The notes beneath the pieces are model-generated. The model did not search any database, was not told where the DNA came from, and was given only the letters and a program-made list of their open reading frames with translations. Positions 51,453 through 60,537 of a stretch of DNA of 64,000 nucleotides are shown piece by piece (within the stretch, counting starts at the first letter, position 1; every line of letters begins with the position of its first letter). The position numbers were made by a program, and so were the translations under genes. The stretch spans positions 1-64,000 of the forward strand of contig CAKUDG010000001.1 of assembly GCA_934644965.1 (NCBI GenBank). Direction: 5' to 3'. The stretch comes from an uncultured Victivallales bacterium. GTDB lineage: Bacteria > Verrucomicrobiota > Lentisphaeria > Victivallales > UBA1829.

Positions 51453-52406
51453 TTATTCCTCTTTCTGATGTTCCGCATCATTTTGTTCAATGGTATGAAA
51501 GAAAAAGTTCTCCAGGGATTCCGCAGCGGCCGAACGAATGATTTTCCCGGGAAAACGATCGGAAAGGCGTTTGATTTTCTCCTCCGTCTCCCAGGAGATC
51601 TTCCGGAAGGAAAGTTTCCAGTCTCCGGATGAGTTTTTCACACTTTCCGAAGCATCGGACATCAGTTCCTTGACAGCGTCATCGCAGGAATGGATCTCCA
51701 GAACCGTTCCGGATTCCGGCAGAAGGTCCTTCAAACTCCCGGAACAAAGCAGACGGCCCTTGTTCAGAATGGCGATATGATCGCAGATTTCCTGCACGTC
51801 GGAAAGAATGTGGCTGCTGAAAAACACCGTCGCATTCCGGCTGCTCTGGGAAGAGATGATCTCCTTGAGTTCCTGCCGCCCATAGGGATCCAGTCCCGGC
51901 AGGGGTTCGTCGAGAATCAGCAGTTCCGGGTAGTTGAGGATGGCCTGCGCAATCCCGATCCGCTGGAGCATGCCGCGGGAGAAGGAGCCGAGCTTCGACT
52001 TCGCATGTTTCGTCATTTTCACGATTTCAAGCGCTTCCTGAATCCGGTCGCGGCGCAAAGAAGAGGGAATTTTCAGAAGTTTCGCACAGATGGAGAGAAA
52101 TTCCACGGCACTCAGCTGCGGACTGAAGGATGGAGTGTCCGGAAGAAAACCGATGCGGCTTTTCACTTCCACATCATCTGCCGGACGCCCCAGCACCATC
52201 GCGCTGCCGGCCGTCGGCTTGATAAGATCCATCAGGAGTTTGATTGTCGTTGTTTTCCCGGCTCCGTTCGGCCCCAGAAAACCGAATACGGCACCCCGGG
52301 GGATGTCGATGGTCAGTTCCGACAAGGCCGCGTTCCGGCTCCGGAACAGAAACATCCCGTATTTTTTTGTCAGTCCCCTGGTGGAAATCACAAAGTCGTC
52401 ATTCAT
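51453..52406 (-). CDS. ABC transporter ATP-binding protein (exporter/ABC-2 type)
   Basis: 317 residues. Walker A GPNGAGKTTT, signature FSRGMLQRIGIAQ, Walker B LLILDEPLPGLDP and switch His in FSSHIL are present, so it should hydrolyse ATP. The D-loop neighbourhood reads LPGLDP rather than the common SGLDP. A C-terminal domain of about 90 residues (DAVKELMSDASESVKN) follows, as in CcmA/NatA-type exporters. It heads an operon with two ABC-2 permeases and two membrane-anchored accessory proteins. Substrate unknown. A promoter with 17-base spacing lies just upstream (52478-52506). Confidence 0.92.
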   Translation of the reverse strand: MNDDFVISTRGLTKKYGMFLFRSRNAALSELTIDIPRGAVFGFLGPNGAGKTTTIKLLMDLIKPTAGSAMVLGRPADDVEVKSRIGFLPDTPSFSPQLSAVEFLSICAKLLKIPSSLRRDRIQEALEIVKMTKHAKSKLGSFSRGMLQRIGIAQAILNYPELLILDEPLPGLDPYGRQELKEIISSQSSRNATVFFSSHILSDVQEICDHIAILNKGRLLCSGSLKDLLPESGTVLEIHSCDDAVKELMSDASESVKNSSGDWKLSFRKISWETEEKIKRLSDRFPGKIIRSAAAESLENFFFHTIEQNDAEHQKEE

Positions 52407-52477
52407 GCAGGATCCATTCCTTTCCGCCTGTTTCCGCGGCCATCCAAAAAAAATCCTTTTTGAGCTTCACAGTGAGT

Positions 52478-52506
52478 AATATACAGCGTTTTTTCCCTCC
52501 CTGCAA
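52478..52506 (-). promoter_or_regulatory. Promoter for the ABC/zinc-ribbon operon
   Basis: On the minus strand: TTGCAG (52506-52501), exactly 17 bases, TATATT (52483-52478). It lies between the hisC stop codon and the ATPase gene, giving a leader of about 65 bases, so the operon is probably transcribed separately from hisDC. Confidence 0.5.
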
Positions 52507-52517
52507 GTGCAAGTAAG

Positions 52518-53585
52518 TCAGCTGTAGAGTTTCTCCGTCAGGGAAACGAGATCCGCCATTTCGCCTGTCGTCCCGACCGTGATCCGGACATAGCGCCCCG
52601 TCACCGGGCCGGGGAAATAACGGACCAGGACATCATGCTCCCGGAGAGAGCGGAAATATTTTTCTCCGTCTCCATCCGGAGGCGAGGCAAAGACGAAATT
52701 CGTTTCCGTATCCGTCATTGTGAATCCCAGTTCCCAGAGTCCGAGGCTGAGCATTTCCCGCGCCAGCTTCACTTTCGCCACACAGTCCTGGAAATAGGCG
52801 CGGTCCCAGAGCGAGGCCAGGGCCAGTTTCTGCGTCAGCATGGACACATTGTAGGAATCCTTCACCTTCATCATTCCTTCAATGATTTTTTCATGAGCGA
52901 CGGCGTATCCGAAGCGCAGCCCCGCCAGGGAACGGCTTTTGGAAAAGGTCCGGCTCAGGATCAGGTTGGGATATTCCTTCAGCAGATCCGCGCAGTTGTC
53001 GCGGGCGAAATCGGCATAGGCTTCATCAATCAGGACGATTCCCTGAAAATTCTCACAGATTTCCGCGATCCGTTCTTTCGGGAAGCTGTTGCCCGTCGGC
53101 GCATTCGGACGGGCGATCATGAGCAGGAACGCTCCTTCCGCCTGTTTCTCCAGATTCTCCGGCAAAGAAAAATCATCGTTGAGCGGGATCCGGATACAGG
53201 GCGCGCCCTGGATTTCCGCCAGAGAAGGATACAGGGAATAGGAGGGGTCCAGACACGCCATGGGACGCCCTGGCCCGCAGAAACAGCGCATTGCAATATT
53301 CAAAATGTCGTCCGACCCGTTCCCTGCAATCACATTTTCATACGTCATCCCGAATGCGGCGCCGATTTCCGCCCGCAGTTCGGTTGCCAGCGGGTCCGGA
53401 TACAGGCGCAGCCGTCCGTAATCAAATTCCTGGAGCGTGCGGAGCACTCCCGGCGAAGGCGGATACGGATTCTCATTCGTGTTCAGCTTGACGATGTTCC
53501 GGGCTTTCGGCTGTTCGCCTGGCACATACCCGCTCATTGCCTCGATTTCAGGTCTGAAAAAAGAGACATATTCCTTCATTTTCAT
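52518..53585 (-). CDS. hisC: Histidinol-phosphate aminotransferase
   Basis: 355 residues from the ATG at 53585, which overlaps the hisD stop codon in an ATGA. PLP fold type I motifs: NIVKLNTNENPYPPSP, NGSDDILN, LIDEAYADFA and RTFSKSRSLAGLRFGYA, whose Lys binds PLP. The C-terminal RYVRITVGT binds the substrate phosphate or carboxylate. It transfers an amino group from glutamate to imidazole acetol phosphate. Longer in-frame sequence upstream is just hisD read in another frame. It is co-translated with hisD; the other his genes are not in the window. Confidence 0.95.
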   Translation of the reverse strand: MKMKEYVSFFRPEIEAMSGYVPGEQPKARNIVKLNTNENPYPPSPGVLRTLQEFDYGRLRLYPDPLATELRAEIGAAFGMTYENVIAGNGSDDILNIAMRCFCGPGRPMACLDPSYSLYPSLAEIQGAPCIRIPLNDDFSLPENLEKQAEGAFLLMIARPNAPTGNSFPKERIAEICENFQGIVLIDEAYADFARDNCADLLKEYPNLILSRTFSKSRSLAGLRFGYAVAHEKIIEGMMKVKDSYNVSMLTQKLALASLWDRAYFQDCVAKVKLAREMLSLGLWELGFTMTDTETNFVFASPPDGDGEKYFRSLREHDVLVRYFPGPVTGRYVRITVGTTGEMADLVSLTEKLYS

Positions 53586-54880
53586 TTTGCCCGTTCCCTT
53601 CTGATGGAGGCGCTTCGCCCGTGTGCGTCCAGCCCCTCCATTGCCGCAAATTGTTCGATGCTGTCTATTTCCGCCATCAGGGCATTCCTTGTATACTGGA
53701 TCAGGCTGCTCCGGCGCATGAAATCGGCTCCGGTGATGCCGTGGAAGAACTTCGCCGTCCCCGCGGTGGGGAGCACATGACTCGGTCCGGCGGTGAAGTC
53801 GCCGCAGGGTTCCGGGGTCCACGGGCCCAGGAAGATGGCTCCCGCCGCCTTGACCTTCCCGGCCACGGCTCCCGGATTCGCACAATGTATTTCCAGATGT
53901 TCCGGCGCATAATTCCCGGCGATTTCCGCCGCATCGTCCATTCCTGCGGCTTCTATCAGGAAGACTCCGTTGGAGAGAACTTTGGTCACGGGGCCCTGAC
54001 GGCTCAGCAGTCTGGACTGCTTCTCCAGTTCCTTCCGCACTTTCTCAAGCATTCCCGCGCAATCGGAGACCAGAACCGCCTGTTCCAGACCGCTCCCGTG
54101 CTCCGCCTGCGACAGCATGTCTGCCGCGATCAGAGCCGGATCCGCCTGTCCGTCCGCAATGACCATGATTTCGGAAGGACCCGCCACCATGTCCACCGCC
54201 ACTGTCCCGAAGACCAGTTTCTTGGCCGCGGCCACATAGGCGTTCCCGGGGCCGACAATCTTTTCCACACGCGGAATGCTTTCCGTCCCATAGGCAAGCG
54301 CGGCTATGGCATAGGCTCCGCCGATCCTGTAAATTTCCGTTGCGCCGGCGGCATGGAGAGCATACAATGTCGCAGGATTGACCATCCCGTTTTTCATCGG
54401 GGGAGTGGCCGCCACGATTTCCCGTACACCTGCCGCCCGGGCAATTGCCACAGTATGGAGCGCAGTTGACACCAGCGGCGCGGTCCCTCCGGGGATATAG
54501 CAGCCCACACGCTGCATGGGGGTGAAGCGCTCTCCCTGCATCACTCCGGGACGCGGACGGAATGTCCAGTTCTTCGGAACGGTCCGTTTCGCAAAGGTCC
54601 GGATATTCGAAAGCGCCTGACGCAGAGCCTTTTTCATGGCGGGAGACACCGCCCCGGATGCAGAGCGGATTTCCTCTTCTGAAACCCTGAAGCGTTCCGG
54701 AGTCAAATCCACCCCGTCAAACTTTTTCAGGAAGAACCGCACTGCGGAATCCCCCTTCAGACGTACACTCTCCACAATTTCCAATACGGATTTCTCAATT
54801 TCCGGGGGGCAGGCAGGCCGATTGTAAAGCGCCTTCAGCGCATTTTCATAATTCTTGTCTTTTCTGCGAATCAGTTTCAT
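53582..54880 (-). CDS. hisD: Histidinol dehydrogenase
   Basis: 432 residues from the ATG at 54880, chosen because AAGGAA lies six bases upstream; an ATG at 54907 would add nine residues. Family motifs are GCYIPGGTAPLVST, VAGPSEIMVIAD, LSQAEHGSG with zinc ligands Gln and His, NYAPEHLEIH with catalytic Glu-His, and TAGPSHVLPT. It oxidises L-histidinol to histidine in two NAD-dependent steps. It overlaps hisC by four bases. A 17-bp palindrome and a TATAAT box lie upstream. Confidence 0.95.
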   Translation of the reverse strand: MKLIRRKDKNYENALKALYNRPACPPEIEKSVLEIVESVRLKGDSAVRFFLKKFDGVDLTPERFRVSEEEIRSASGAVSPAMKKALRQALSNIRTFAKRTVPKNWTFRPRPGVMQGERFTPMQRVGCYIPGGTAPLVSTALHTVAIARAAGVREIVAATPPMKNGMVNPATLYALHAAGATEIYRIGGAYAIAALAYGTESIPRVEKIVGPGNAYVAAAKKLVFGTVAVDMVAGPSEIMVIADGQADPALIAADMLSQAEHGSGLEQAVLVSDCAGMLEKVRKELEKQSRLLSRQGPVTKVLSNGVFLIEAAGMDDAAEIAGNYAPEHLEIHCANPGAVAGKVKAAGAIFLGPWTPEPCGDFTAGPSHVLPTAGTAKFFHGITGADFMRRSSLIQYTRNALMAEIDSIEQFAAMEGLDAHGRSASIRRERAK

Positions 54881-54902
54881 TTTCCGTTCCTTATTCTGGC
54901 AC

Positions 54903-54952
54903 AGCATCCCCGGGATGCTTCTTTCTCCTTAGATTAACAGAATATTATTATA
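54903..54952 (-). promoter_or_regulatory. hisD upstream region: TATAAT box and leader palindrome
   Basis: On the minus strand a perfect TATAAT lies at 54952-54947 inside an AT-rich patch; the -35 candidate (CTGGAA at 54975-54970) is weak. The predicted leader contains the palindrome AGCATCCC-C-GGGATGCT (54903-54919), which can fold a 7-bp hairpin just upstream of the hisD ribosome-binding site. There is no His-rich leader peptide, so classic attenuation is not supported. Confidence 0.45.
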
Positions 54953-55157
54953 ATACGGGATCTGTGATTTTCCAGTCCTGGGTGAGCCAAAGTCGTGGAA
55001 AGGCGGTGGAACGGCGGCGTGAAGTAGGGTGCGGGGGGAAGAAACGATCGTTCCGTTTTTCCCTCCCCTGCTGACAATAAGACAACTGCGGAGAAGAAAA
55101 CACGAAAGCTGTACACATTTCCCAAAAGGTTTTCCGTCCCCGGCGTTCAGGCTCTGT

Positions 55158-56087
55158 TCAGACTCTCTTCAGGCTCCGGTCAGATCCGGTCAAGCTCTGC
55201 GGGGTCCTCTCTCCGCTGGAAACGGGAAGTTTGCGGAGTTCGCCTAGAAGCTCCTCCATCAGTTCCTCGGGAGCCGAGGCGCCGGAAGCAATTCCCAAAG
55301 TCTTCACTCCGTCGAGGAATGCCGGATCCAGCGCGGAGGCACAGGGAATCAGAACGGAACACTTCCCGGCTGCGGAGACCAGTTCGGCAAGACGGCGGGA
55401 GTTGGAACTCTTCTCAGAGCCGATGACGATGACGGCGTCGCAAACCGAGGCCAGACGCCGGACCGCCTCCTGACGCTCCTCCGTCGCATGACAGACATTC
55501 GCCCCCGCCAGCAGATCCGGAATCTTCTCCTTCAGAATCGCCGTCATATCGGCGATTTCGCCCGCATTGAGCGTGGTCTGGGAGAGACACGCATAACGTT
55601 TCCCCGGATCAGGACGGAACGCACAGGCCTCCTCCGGTGTTTCGATCAGATGCGATTCCCCTTTGATTCTCCCCAGAATTCCCTCCACTTCCCGGTGTCC
55701 GTGCTTTCCGAAGAGCAGGATCACAAAACCCGATTCGGAAAGAGCCGCGGCACGCCGATGGACCGCCTTCACCAAAGGACAGGTGGCATCTATCACAGTC
55801 AGGCAGGCCCGCCTGGCCCGCGCCTCGACTTCGGCGGAAACCCCATGGGCGCTGAGGATCAGCGTCCCTTCCGGAGGCGCCTCCTCGGGAGTTTCGATGA
55901 TCCGGACACCTCTTGATTTCAGTCCGTTCACCACATGTTCGTTATGAACAATCTCATGCAGGATGCAGACGGGAGGAGCCGCCTGCCCTCCGGCAAGGAC
56001 TTGATCGACCATTTCAAGTGCTCTGCGCACTCCGCTGCAGAAGCCGCGTGGTTCGGCAAGAAGAATCTTTTCCGGAGGCATCGTCAT
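55158..56087 (-). CDS. ispH: 4-hydroxy-3-methylbut-2-enyl diphosphate reductase
   Basis: 309 residues from the ATG at 56087, which overlaps the trmO stop codon in an ATGA. The three iron-sulfur Cys are visible: Cys17 in PRGFCSGV, one in IDATCPLV and one in NVCHATEERQ. HEIVHNEHVV and SAHGVS carry substrate-binding His, and GIASGASAPEEL matches the C-terminal motif. It makes IPP and DMAPP in the final MEP-pathway step. Sequence open further upstream is trmO in another frame. Last gene of the isomerase-trmO-ispH operon. Confidence 0.95.
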   Translation of the reverse strand: MTMPPEKILLAEPRGFCSGVRRALEMVDQVLAGGQAAPPVCILHEIVHNEHVVNGLKSRGVRIIETPEEAPPEGTLILSAHGVSAEVEARARRACLTVIDATCPLVKAVHRRAAALSESGFVILLFGKHGHREVEGILGRIKGESHLIETPEEACAFRPDPGKRYACLSQTTLNAGEIADMTAILKEKIPDLLAGANVCHATEERQEAVRRLASVCDAVIVIGSEKSSNSRRLAELVSAAGKCSVLIPCASALDPAFLDGVKTLGIASGASAPEELMEELLGELRKLPVSSGERTPQSLTGSDRSLKRV

Positions 56088-57022
56088 GTTTTTTCCCCCT
56101 TCTCCTCCGCGGCGGATTCCCGGAGCTTCTCCGCATCGTTGTAATGATCGCGGCCGTTTTTCCCGCGGGAAGCGTTGCATTCTGTTCCGAAGCGGGTGCG
56201 GAAGGCGCGGTGGAAATCCTTGTCGGCATACCGGTCCTTTGCTCCGCGCAGGAGCTCTTCCTCCCGGTAATGGGATTCGACTCCATGGATGCGGACGATG
56301 CGCCTTTCCTCTTCCAGGGAAAAGATCACTCTCCAGGTTCTGCATCCGAGCGAATACCAGTCCGGGGGCGCCGCGGCGTCTTCCTCCGCCAGAGGAGCCA
56401 CCCGTTTCCGGCTGCGGTCCAGGGGACGGTATTTCATCTGGACATTGCAGAAATTGAAAAGATCCAGCCCTGCATGATCGCGCAGCCATTCGGCCCGTTC
56501 GTGCGCCGCCGGATCAAAGATGATTTCCCAGACAGGCTCCTGAGCAATGAGATCCCGCCATCCTGCGGCGGATCCGGGGAAGGAATCGGCTTCGGGAATA
56601 TAGGGTTTGATGTCGAGGACGGGTGTGGCGTCCAGAATGTCCGAGTTGCGGATGAGCAGCCCGTTCCTTTCCACCGAAAGGAGTTCCACGCAGCTGATTC
56701 CGATGGGATTCGGACGATGCGGGGAACGCGTTGCAAAGACGCTGTAGCGTCTTCCGTCCGGTGTCAGAGGAGGACGCACCTTCGGGCGCCACGTCTCGTT
56801 CAGATGGAAACAGAAGATCACCCAGATCCGCTCAAACCCCTTCAGATCCTCCGCCGCAACGTCGTAGTGATATCCGGAGACGAACTCAATAAAGGCAGGC
56901 ATCCCGGAGGAAAAGGGCGCCTGCCTGGGCGCTTCAAAGCGATAGCGTGCCTTCGTCCGCAGATACCCGATGGGAGTGAAGCGGAACAATTCCGGCTGCT
57001 CAGAGGATGCGTCGGAGGGCAT
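56084..57022 (-). CDS. trmO: tRNA (N6-threonylcarbamoyladenosine(37)-N6)-methyltransferase TrmO
   Basis: 312 residues, longer than the common 230-240. The TsaA/YaeB fold is marked by PIGYLRTK, VIFCFHLNE, ATRSPHRPNPIGIS (the family signature) and DILDATPVLDIKPYIP. The conserved C-terminal region follows, then about 30 charged residues. It methylates t6A37 in certain tRNAs using S-adenosylmethionine. It starts four bases after the isomerase gene and overlaps ispH by four bases, so all three are one transcription unit. Confidence 0.92.
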   Translation of the reverse strand: MPSDASSEQPELFRFTPIGYLRTKARYRFEAPRQAPFSSGMPAFIEFVSGYHYDVAAEDLKGFERIWVIFCFHLNETWRPKVRPPLTPDGRRYSVFATRSPHRPNPIGISCVELLSVERNGLLIRNSDILDATPVLDIKPYIPEADSFPGSAAGWRDLIAQEPVWEIIFDPAAHERAEWLRDHAGLDLFNFCNVQMKYRPLDRSRKRVAPLAEEDAAAPPDWYSLGCRTWRVIFSLEEERRIVRIHGVESHYREEELLRGAKDRYADKDFHRAFRTRFGTECNASRGKNGRDHYNDAEKLRESAAEEKGEKT

Positions 57023-57026
57023 CGGC

Positions 57027-57797
57027 TCAGGATTCGCAGTGGTTCTTCGTCAGATAGTCGAAACTCATCTTCAGAGACTTGAACGGATCGAAACGGCAGA
57101 CGTCCTCTTCCACAATGAACCACTTGCACCCGGATTTCTCCGCCGCGGGAATGATTTTCGACCAGTTCAGATTCCCGTATCCGATTTCCATCATGGAAAC
57201 CGCGCCCTTCCAGATCCCGTAATCCTTCAGATGCAGCAGGGGAAGGCGTTTGTGAAGTTTTCTGCACCATTCCACGCAGTCGCCTCCGCCGAACTGGACC
57301 CAGTAGGTGTCGATTTCCCCCATGAATTTTTTCGGATCGGTATTTTCGTAAATGATGTCCAGACCGAGTTTTCCGTCCTTGAACTTCACGAATTCCGCCG
57401 CGTGGTTGTGGTAGCAGAAGACGATTCCGGCCGAAGCAAAGACCTCAGCTGCCCGGTTCAGTCGCCGGGCCAGTTTTCTGTAGTCCGCCGCGGTGGCGGG
57501 AGCAGTGTGCGGCCACGGATATGCCGTATAGCGGCAGTTCAGAATCTGAAGACGTTCCACCACTTTTTCCGGAGTGTCGAGCACTTCATCGCCGCCGTCA
57601 TGCGACGCACAGACAGTCAGGCCCTCCCCATCCAGAATCTTTGCCAGTTCCCGATAGTCAATGGGCCCAAGTCCGGAAATCTGGACCGCGCGGTACCCGA
57701 TTTTCCGGATCTTCTTCAGGGTTGCGGCCACATCCGACGGGGTTTTCGTGAATTCTCTGACGGTGTAAAGCTGTGCGGCAATCTGCTCTTTCTTCAT
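57027..57797 (-). CDS. Sugar phosphate isomerase/epimerase (AP endonuclease 2-like TIM barrel)
   Basis: 256 residues. The TIM-barrel pattern starts QLYTVREFTKTPSDVAATL and GYRAVQISG. Likely metal or substrate ligands are in CYHNHAAEF (His-x-His), LGLDIIYENTD, VQFGGGDCVEW, PLLHLKDYG and the final VEED. This family isomerises or epimerises keto-sugars such as inosose or tagatose-type substrates; the exact one is unknown. An AAGGA ribosome-binding site precedes the ATG. First gene of the operon with trmO and ispH, an unexpected mix of sugar and housekeeping functions. Confidence 0.88.
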   Translation of the reverse strand: MKKEQIAAQLYTVREFTKTPSDVAATLKKIRKIGYRAVQISGLGPIDYRELAKILDGEGLTVCASHDGGDEVLDTPEKVVERLQILNCRYTAYPWPHTAPATAADYRKLARRLNRAAEVFASAGIVFCYHNHAAEFVKFKDGKLGLDIIYENTDPKKFMGEIDTYWVQFGGGDCVEWCRKLHKRLPLLHLKDYGIWKGAVSMMEIGYGNLNWSKIIPAAEKSGCKWFIVEEDVCRFDPFKSLKMSFDYLTKNHCES

Positions 57798-58261
57798 TTC
57801 TGCGCATCCTTCTGGCTATTGACTGTTGCTGACATTTTTCGGCTCCGGCCGGAAATTCTTCCGAAGTCTCTGAGAATTCCCGTCTCCGGCAGGCGGACAA
57901 GCTTTCCGCCGTACTTTCTTCCATGCGTTCTTTCAACGCGTCCTTAACAATACGTCTGTTTAATGTACGTTTTTCCCGGCGTATTGCAAACCGTTTTCTC
58001 CGTTATTTTTCAGGAAACGGACTTGCTCCGGATGCACGGTCATGGCATATTATCCCAGCCCGGAGCGGAGGGCGGCGGAGGGGGGGAGCAGGAATCCTTC
58101 TCCGTCTCCGCAGCATTCCCGGCCCCGTCCGCAAGAAAGGGAGGGGACAGAAACCGGGAAAGAAAAAGACGGACGGAGAGGGGAGGAAATCCTCTCCGCC
58201 TTTGGATGGATTCCAATTCAGATTCATATTTATCCCAAGGACCAAGGAGCGAAGAGACATC
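57798..58261. other. Divergent spacer between the isomerase operon and trxB
   Basis: About 460 bases. A candidate minus-strand promoter reads TTGCAA (57989-57984), 16 bases, TACATT (57967-57962). An inverted repeat CCGTTT (57991-57996)/AAACGG (58015-58020) lies beside it. No gene is seen; the trxB frame is open upstream but lacks a ribosome-binding site there and family similarity. Confidence 0.45.
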
Positions 58262-59185
58262 ATGAAGGACCTCATCATCATCGGAGGCGGCGCCGCCGGA
58301 CTCACCGCGGCGATCTATGCGGCCAGAGCGGGACTTGCGCCCCTGCAAATCACAGGCGCCCTCCCCGGCGGACTCCTCACGCAGACCACCGACGTGGAAA
58401 ACTATCCCGGTTTCCCGGATGCGGTCAACGGATACGAACTCATGTTCCGTTTCCAGAATCAGGCGGCGAAATTCGGCACGGAAACACTCAACGGGATCGT
58501 CGAATCCGCCGTGCTGAAGGATGGAGGACCGCACGAAATCAAACTCACGGACGGGCAGACTCTGCTCTGCAGGGCGCTGATCATCGCCACAGGAGCATCT
58601 CCGCGATGGCTCGGGCTGGAGTCGGAACAGAAATTCCTGACCAAAGGAGTCTCCGCGTGTGCAACGTGTGACGGGGCCTTCTTCCGCGGCGTTCCCGTCG
58701 TTGTCGTCGGCGGCGGAGACACCGCCATGGAGGAAGCCAACTTCCTGACCCGTTTTGCCTCCAAAGTCCATATCGTCCACCGCCGCGACCAGTTCCGCGC
58801 ATCGAAAATCATGGCCGAACGCACCCTTGCCAATCCGAAGATCGAAGTACACTGGAATTCCACGGTCGAGGAAATCCTCGGAAAAGACGAGGTTGATGCC
58901 GTGAGAATCCGGAATGTCCTGACGGGCGCCGAAAGTCTCATCGAATGCAAGGGCTATTTCGCCGCTCTCGGACATGCTCCAAGTACCGCGCCTTTCCGCG
59001 GGCAGATCGAACTCGACGACGCAGGATTCATCGTCCTGAAGCCGCGCAGTTCCGAGACCAGTGTCGACGGCGTCTTTGCGGCTGGCGACTGTGCCGATCC
59101 CGTCTATCGTCAGGCGATCACCGCCTCCGGCATGGGCTGCCGCGCCGCCATCGATGCCGCCAGATGGCTCGAAGCCAGAGCCTGA
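58262..59185 (+). CDS. trxB: Thioredoxin-disulfide reductase
   Basis: 307 residues from the ATG at 58262, where the FAD motif MKDLIIIGGGAAGLTAAIYAARAG starts at once; AAGGAG lies about 12 bases upstream. The redox-active pair is Cys133-Ala-Thr-Cys136 (SACATCDGAFF). The NAD(P)H motif is VVVVGGGDTAMEEA, and the C-terminal FAADGC-type motif reads GVFAAGDCADP. It transfers electrons from NADPH to thioredoxin. No thioredoxin gene is adjacent. The flavoprotein gene follows after about 50 bases. Confidence 0.94.
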   Translation: MKDLIIIGGGAAGLTAAIYAARAGLAPLQITGALPGGLLTQTTDVENYPGFPDAVNGYELMFRFQNQAAKFGTETLNGIVESAVLKDGGPHEIKLTDGQTLLCRALIIATGASPRWLGLESEQKFLTKGVSACATCDGAFFRGVPVVVVGGGDTAMEEANFLTRFASKVHIVHRRDQFRASKIMAERTLANPKIEVHWNSTVEEILGKDEVDAVRIRNVLTGAESLIECKGYFAALGHAPSTAPFRGQIELDDAGFIVLKPRSSETSVDGVFAAGDCADPVYRQAITASGMGCRAAIDAARWLEARA

Positions 59186-59238
59186 TCCGCCGGAATTCTC
59201 CCTTTCATCCAGACTCGCGCAGGCGCAGCCGTATATGT

Positions 59239-60537
59239 ATGATGAAAAGCCGTTATGATGTCATTGTCTGCGGGAGCGGTCCTGCTGGTCTTTCCGCCGC
59301 AGTCGCCGCTTCCGCACCATGGGACGACGGGGGGGAAGAAGGAAGAAGAAGAAGAACAGCGGTTCTTCTGGCGGAGCGTCTCGGCCGCTTCGGTGGGAAG
59401 CTCCCTGCCAGCGGCGGAGGGCGCTGCAACTTTTCCAATCTCCTCGCCCCCGTTCCTTTCATGGAGGCTTTCGGGAGAAACGGCCGCTTCATGACCGAGT
59501 CGCTCAGAACGGCTCCAAGGGAATGGCTCTGCGATTTCCTGAAAGAAAGAGGCGTCGTCCCGGAAGCGGCAGACGGATTTCATTATTTCCCCCGCAGCGG
59601 AAGGGCAACAGACATCCTGGACGTTTTTCTCAGAACGGCAGAAGAGAACGGCACGGAATGCCGGCTGAACGACGAAGCGGAAGAACTGATTCTGGAAAAC
59701 GGAAGCATTTCTGCCGTCCGATTCCGTTCCGGAGAGACGCTTTCCTGCCGGAGCGTCGTCCTTGCCTGCGGCGGCACCGCCATGCCAGCTCTCGGAGGGA
59801 CGGATTCGGGGCTGAAACTGGCGAAGAGCATCGGACATGACATTGTCACACCCCTGCCCGCCATGGCGCCGATCTGCCTGCGGGAAGACTGGGTGAAACG
59901 TCTCAGCGGGATTTCTCTTCCGGATGTCCGGCTTTCCTTCTCCTCCGGGAGGCTGCATTCCGCCGCAAGGGGCGAACTGCTTTTCACTCATGAGGGTTTC
60001 TCCGGACCGGCGGCAATCAATCTTTCTGCAGAAGCGGCAGAGGTTTTCCGGAAAAAGGGCGCTCTCTCGATCCGCCTCAGCTTCCACGCCGCCATGACCC
60101 CGGAAAAATGGGCGGAGGAACTGGGGAAAAGGAAATCTCAGGATCCAGCAAAACAGATCAAAACCGTTCTCTCCGCTTTCCTTCCCCGTTCGCTGGCGGA
60201 GGCCGTCACTGCGGAAACAGACCTCTCAGGGAGGATCATGCGTGATCTCCCGCCCCGCGAGCTGGAACGGCTGATCCGCTTCCTCTGCTCCGCGGAATTC
60301 CATGTCGAAAGAAACGCGCCCATGGAAAAGGCCATGGCGATGAAGGGCGGGGTGTCTCTCCGGGAAGTCGATCCGAAACGTCTGGAAAGCCGTCTGGTCA
60401 AGGGGGTCTTCTTTGCCGGGGAACTGCTTGATCTCACTGGACCGTGCGGAGGATACAATATCCAGTTCGCCTTCTCTTCCGGGCGTCTCGCCGGAATTTG
60501 TGCGGCGGAAAACGCCGCCGGGTCTTCCTGCTCCTGA
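59239..60537 (+). CDS. NAD(P)/FAD-dependent oxidoreductase, HI0933/BaiN family
   Basis: About 432 residues. The start is ATG at 59239 or the next codon 59242; both lack a strong ribosome-binding site. The FAD motif is VIVCGSGPAGLSAAVAA, followed by an Asp/Gly/Arg-rich loop (EEGRRRR). Family motifs are GGKLPASGGGRCNFSN, FHYFPRSGRATDILDV, VLACGGTAMPALGGTDSG, LLFTHEGFSGPAAINLS and GELLDLTGPCGGYNIQFAFSSG. Members are flavoproteins of uncertain role, with some linked to bile-acid dehydroxylation. The stop codon lies inside a 14-bp tandem repeat (60525-60580), so the C-terminal SSCS sequence is repeat-derived. Confidence 0.92.
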   Translation: MMKSRYDVIVCGSGPAGLSAAVAASAPWDDGGEEGRRRRTAVLLAERLGRFGGKLPASGGGRCNFSNLLAPVPFMEAFGRNGRFMTESLRTAPREWLCDFLKERGVVPEAADGFHYFPRSGRATDILDVFLRTAEENGTECRLNDEAEELILENGSISAVRFRSGETLSCRSVVLACGGTAMPALGGTDSGLKLAKSIGHDIVTPLPAMAPICLREDWVKRLSGISLPDVRLSFSSGRLHSAARGELLFTHEGFSGPAAINLSAEAAEVFRKKGALSIRLSFHAAMTPEKWAEELGKRKSQDPAKQIKTVLSAFLPRSLAEAVTAETDLSGRIMRDLPPRELERLIRFLCSAEFHVERNAPMEKAMAMKGGVSLREVDPKRLESRLVKGVFFAGELLDLTGPCGGYNIQFAFSSGRLAGICAAENAAGSSCS

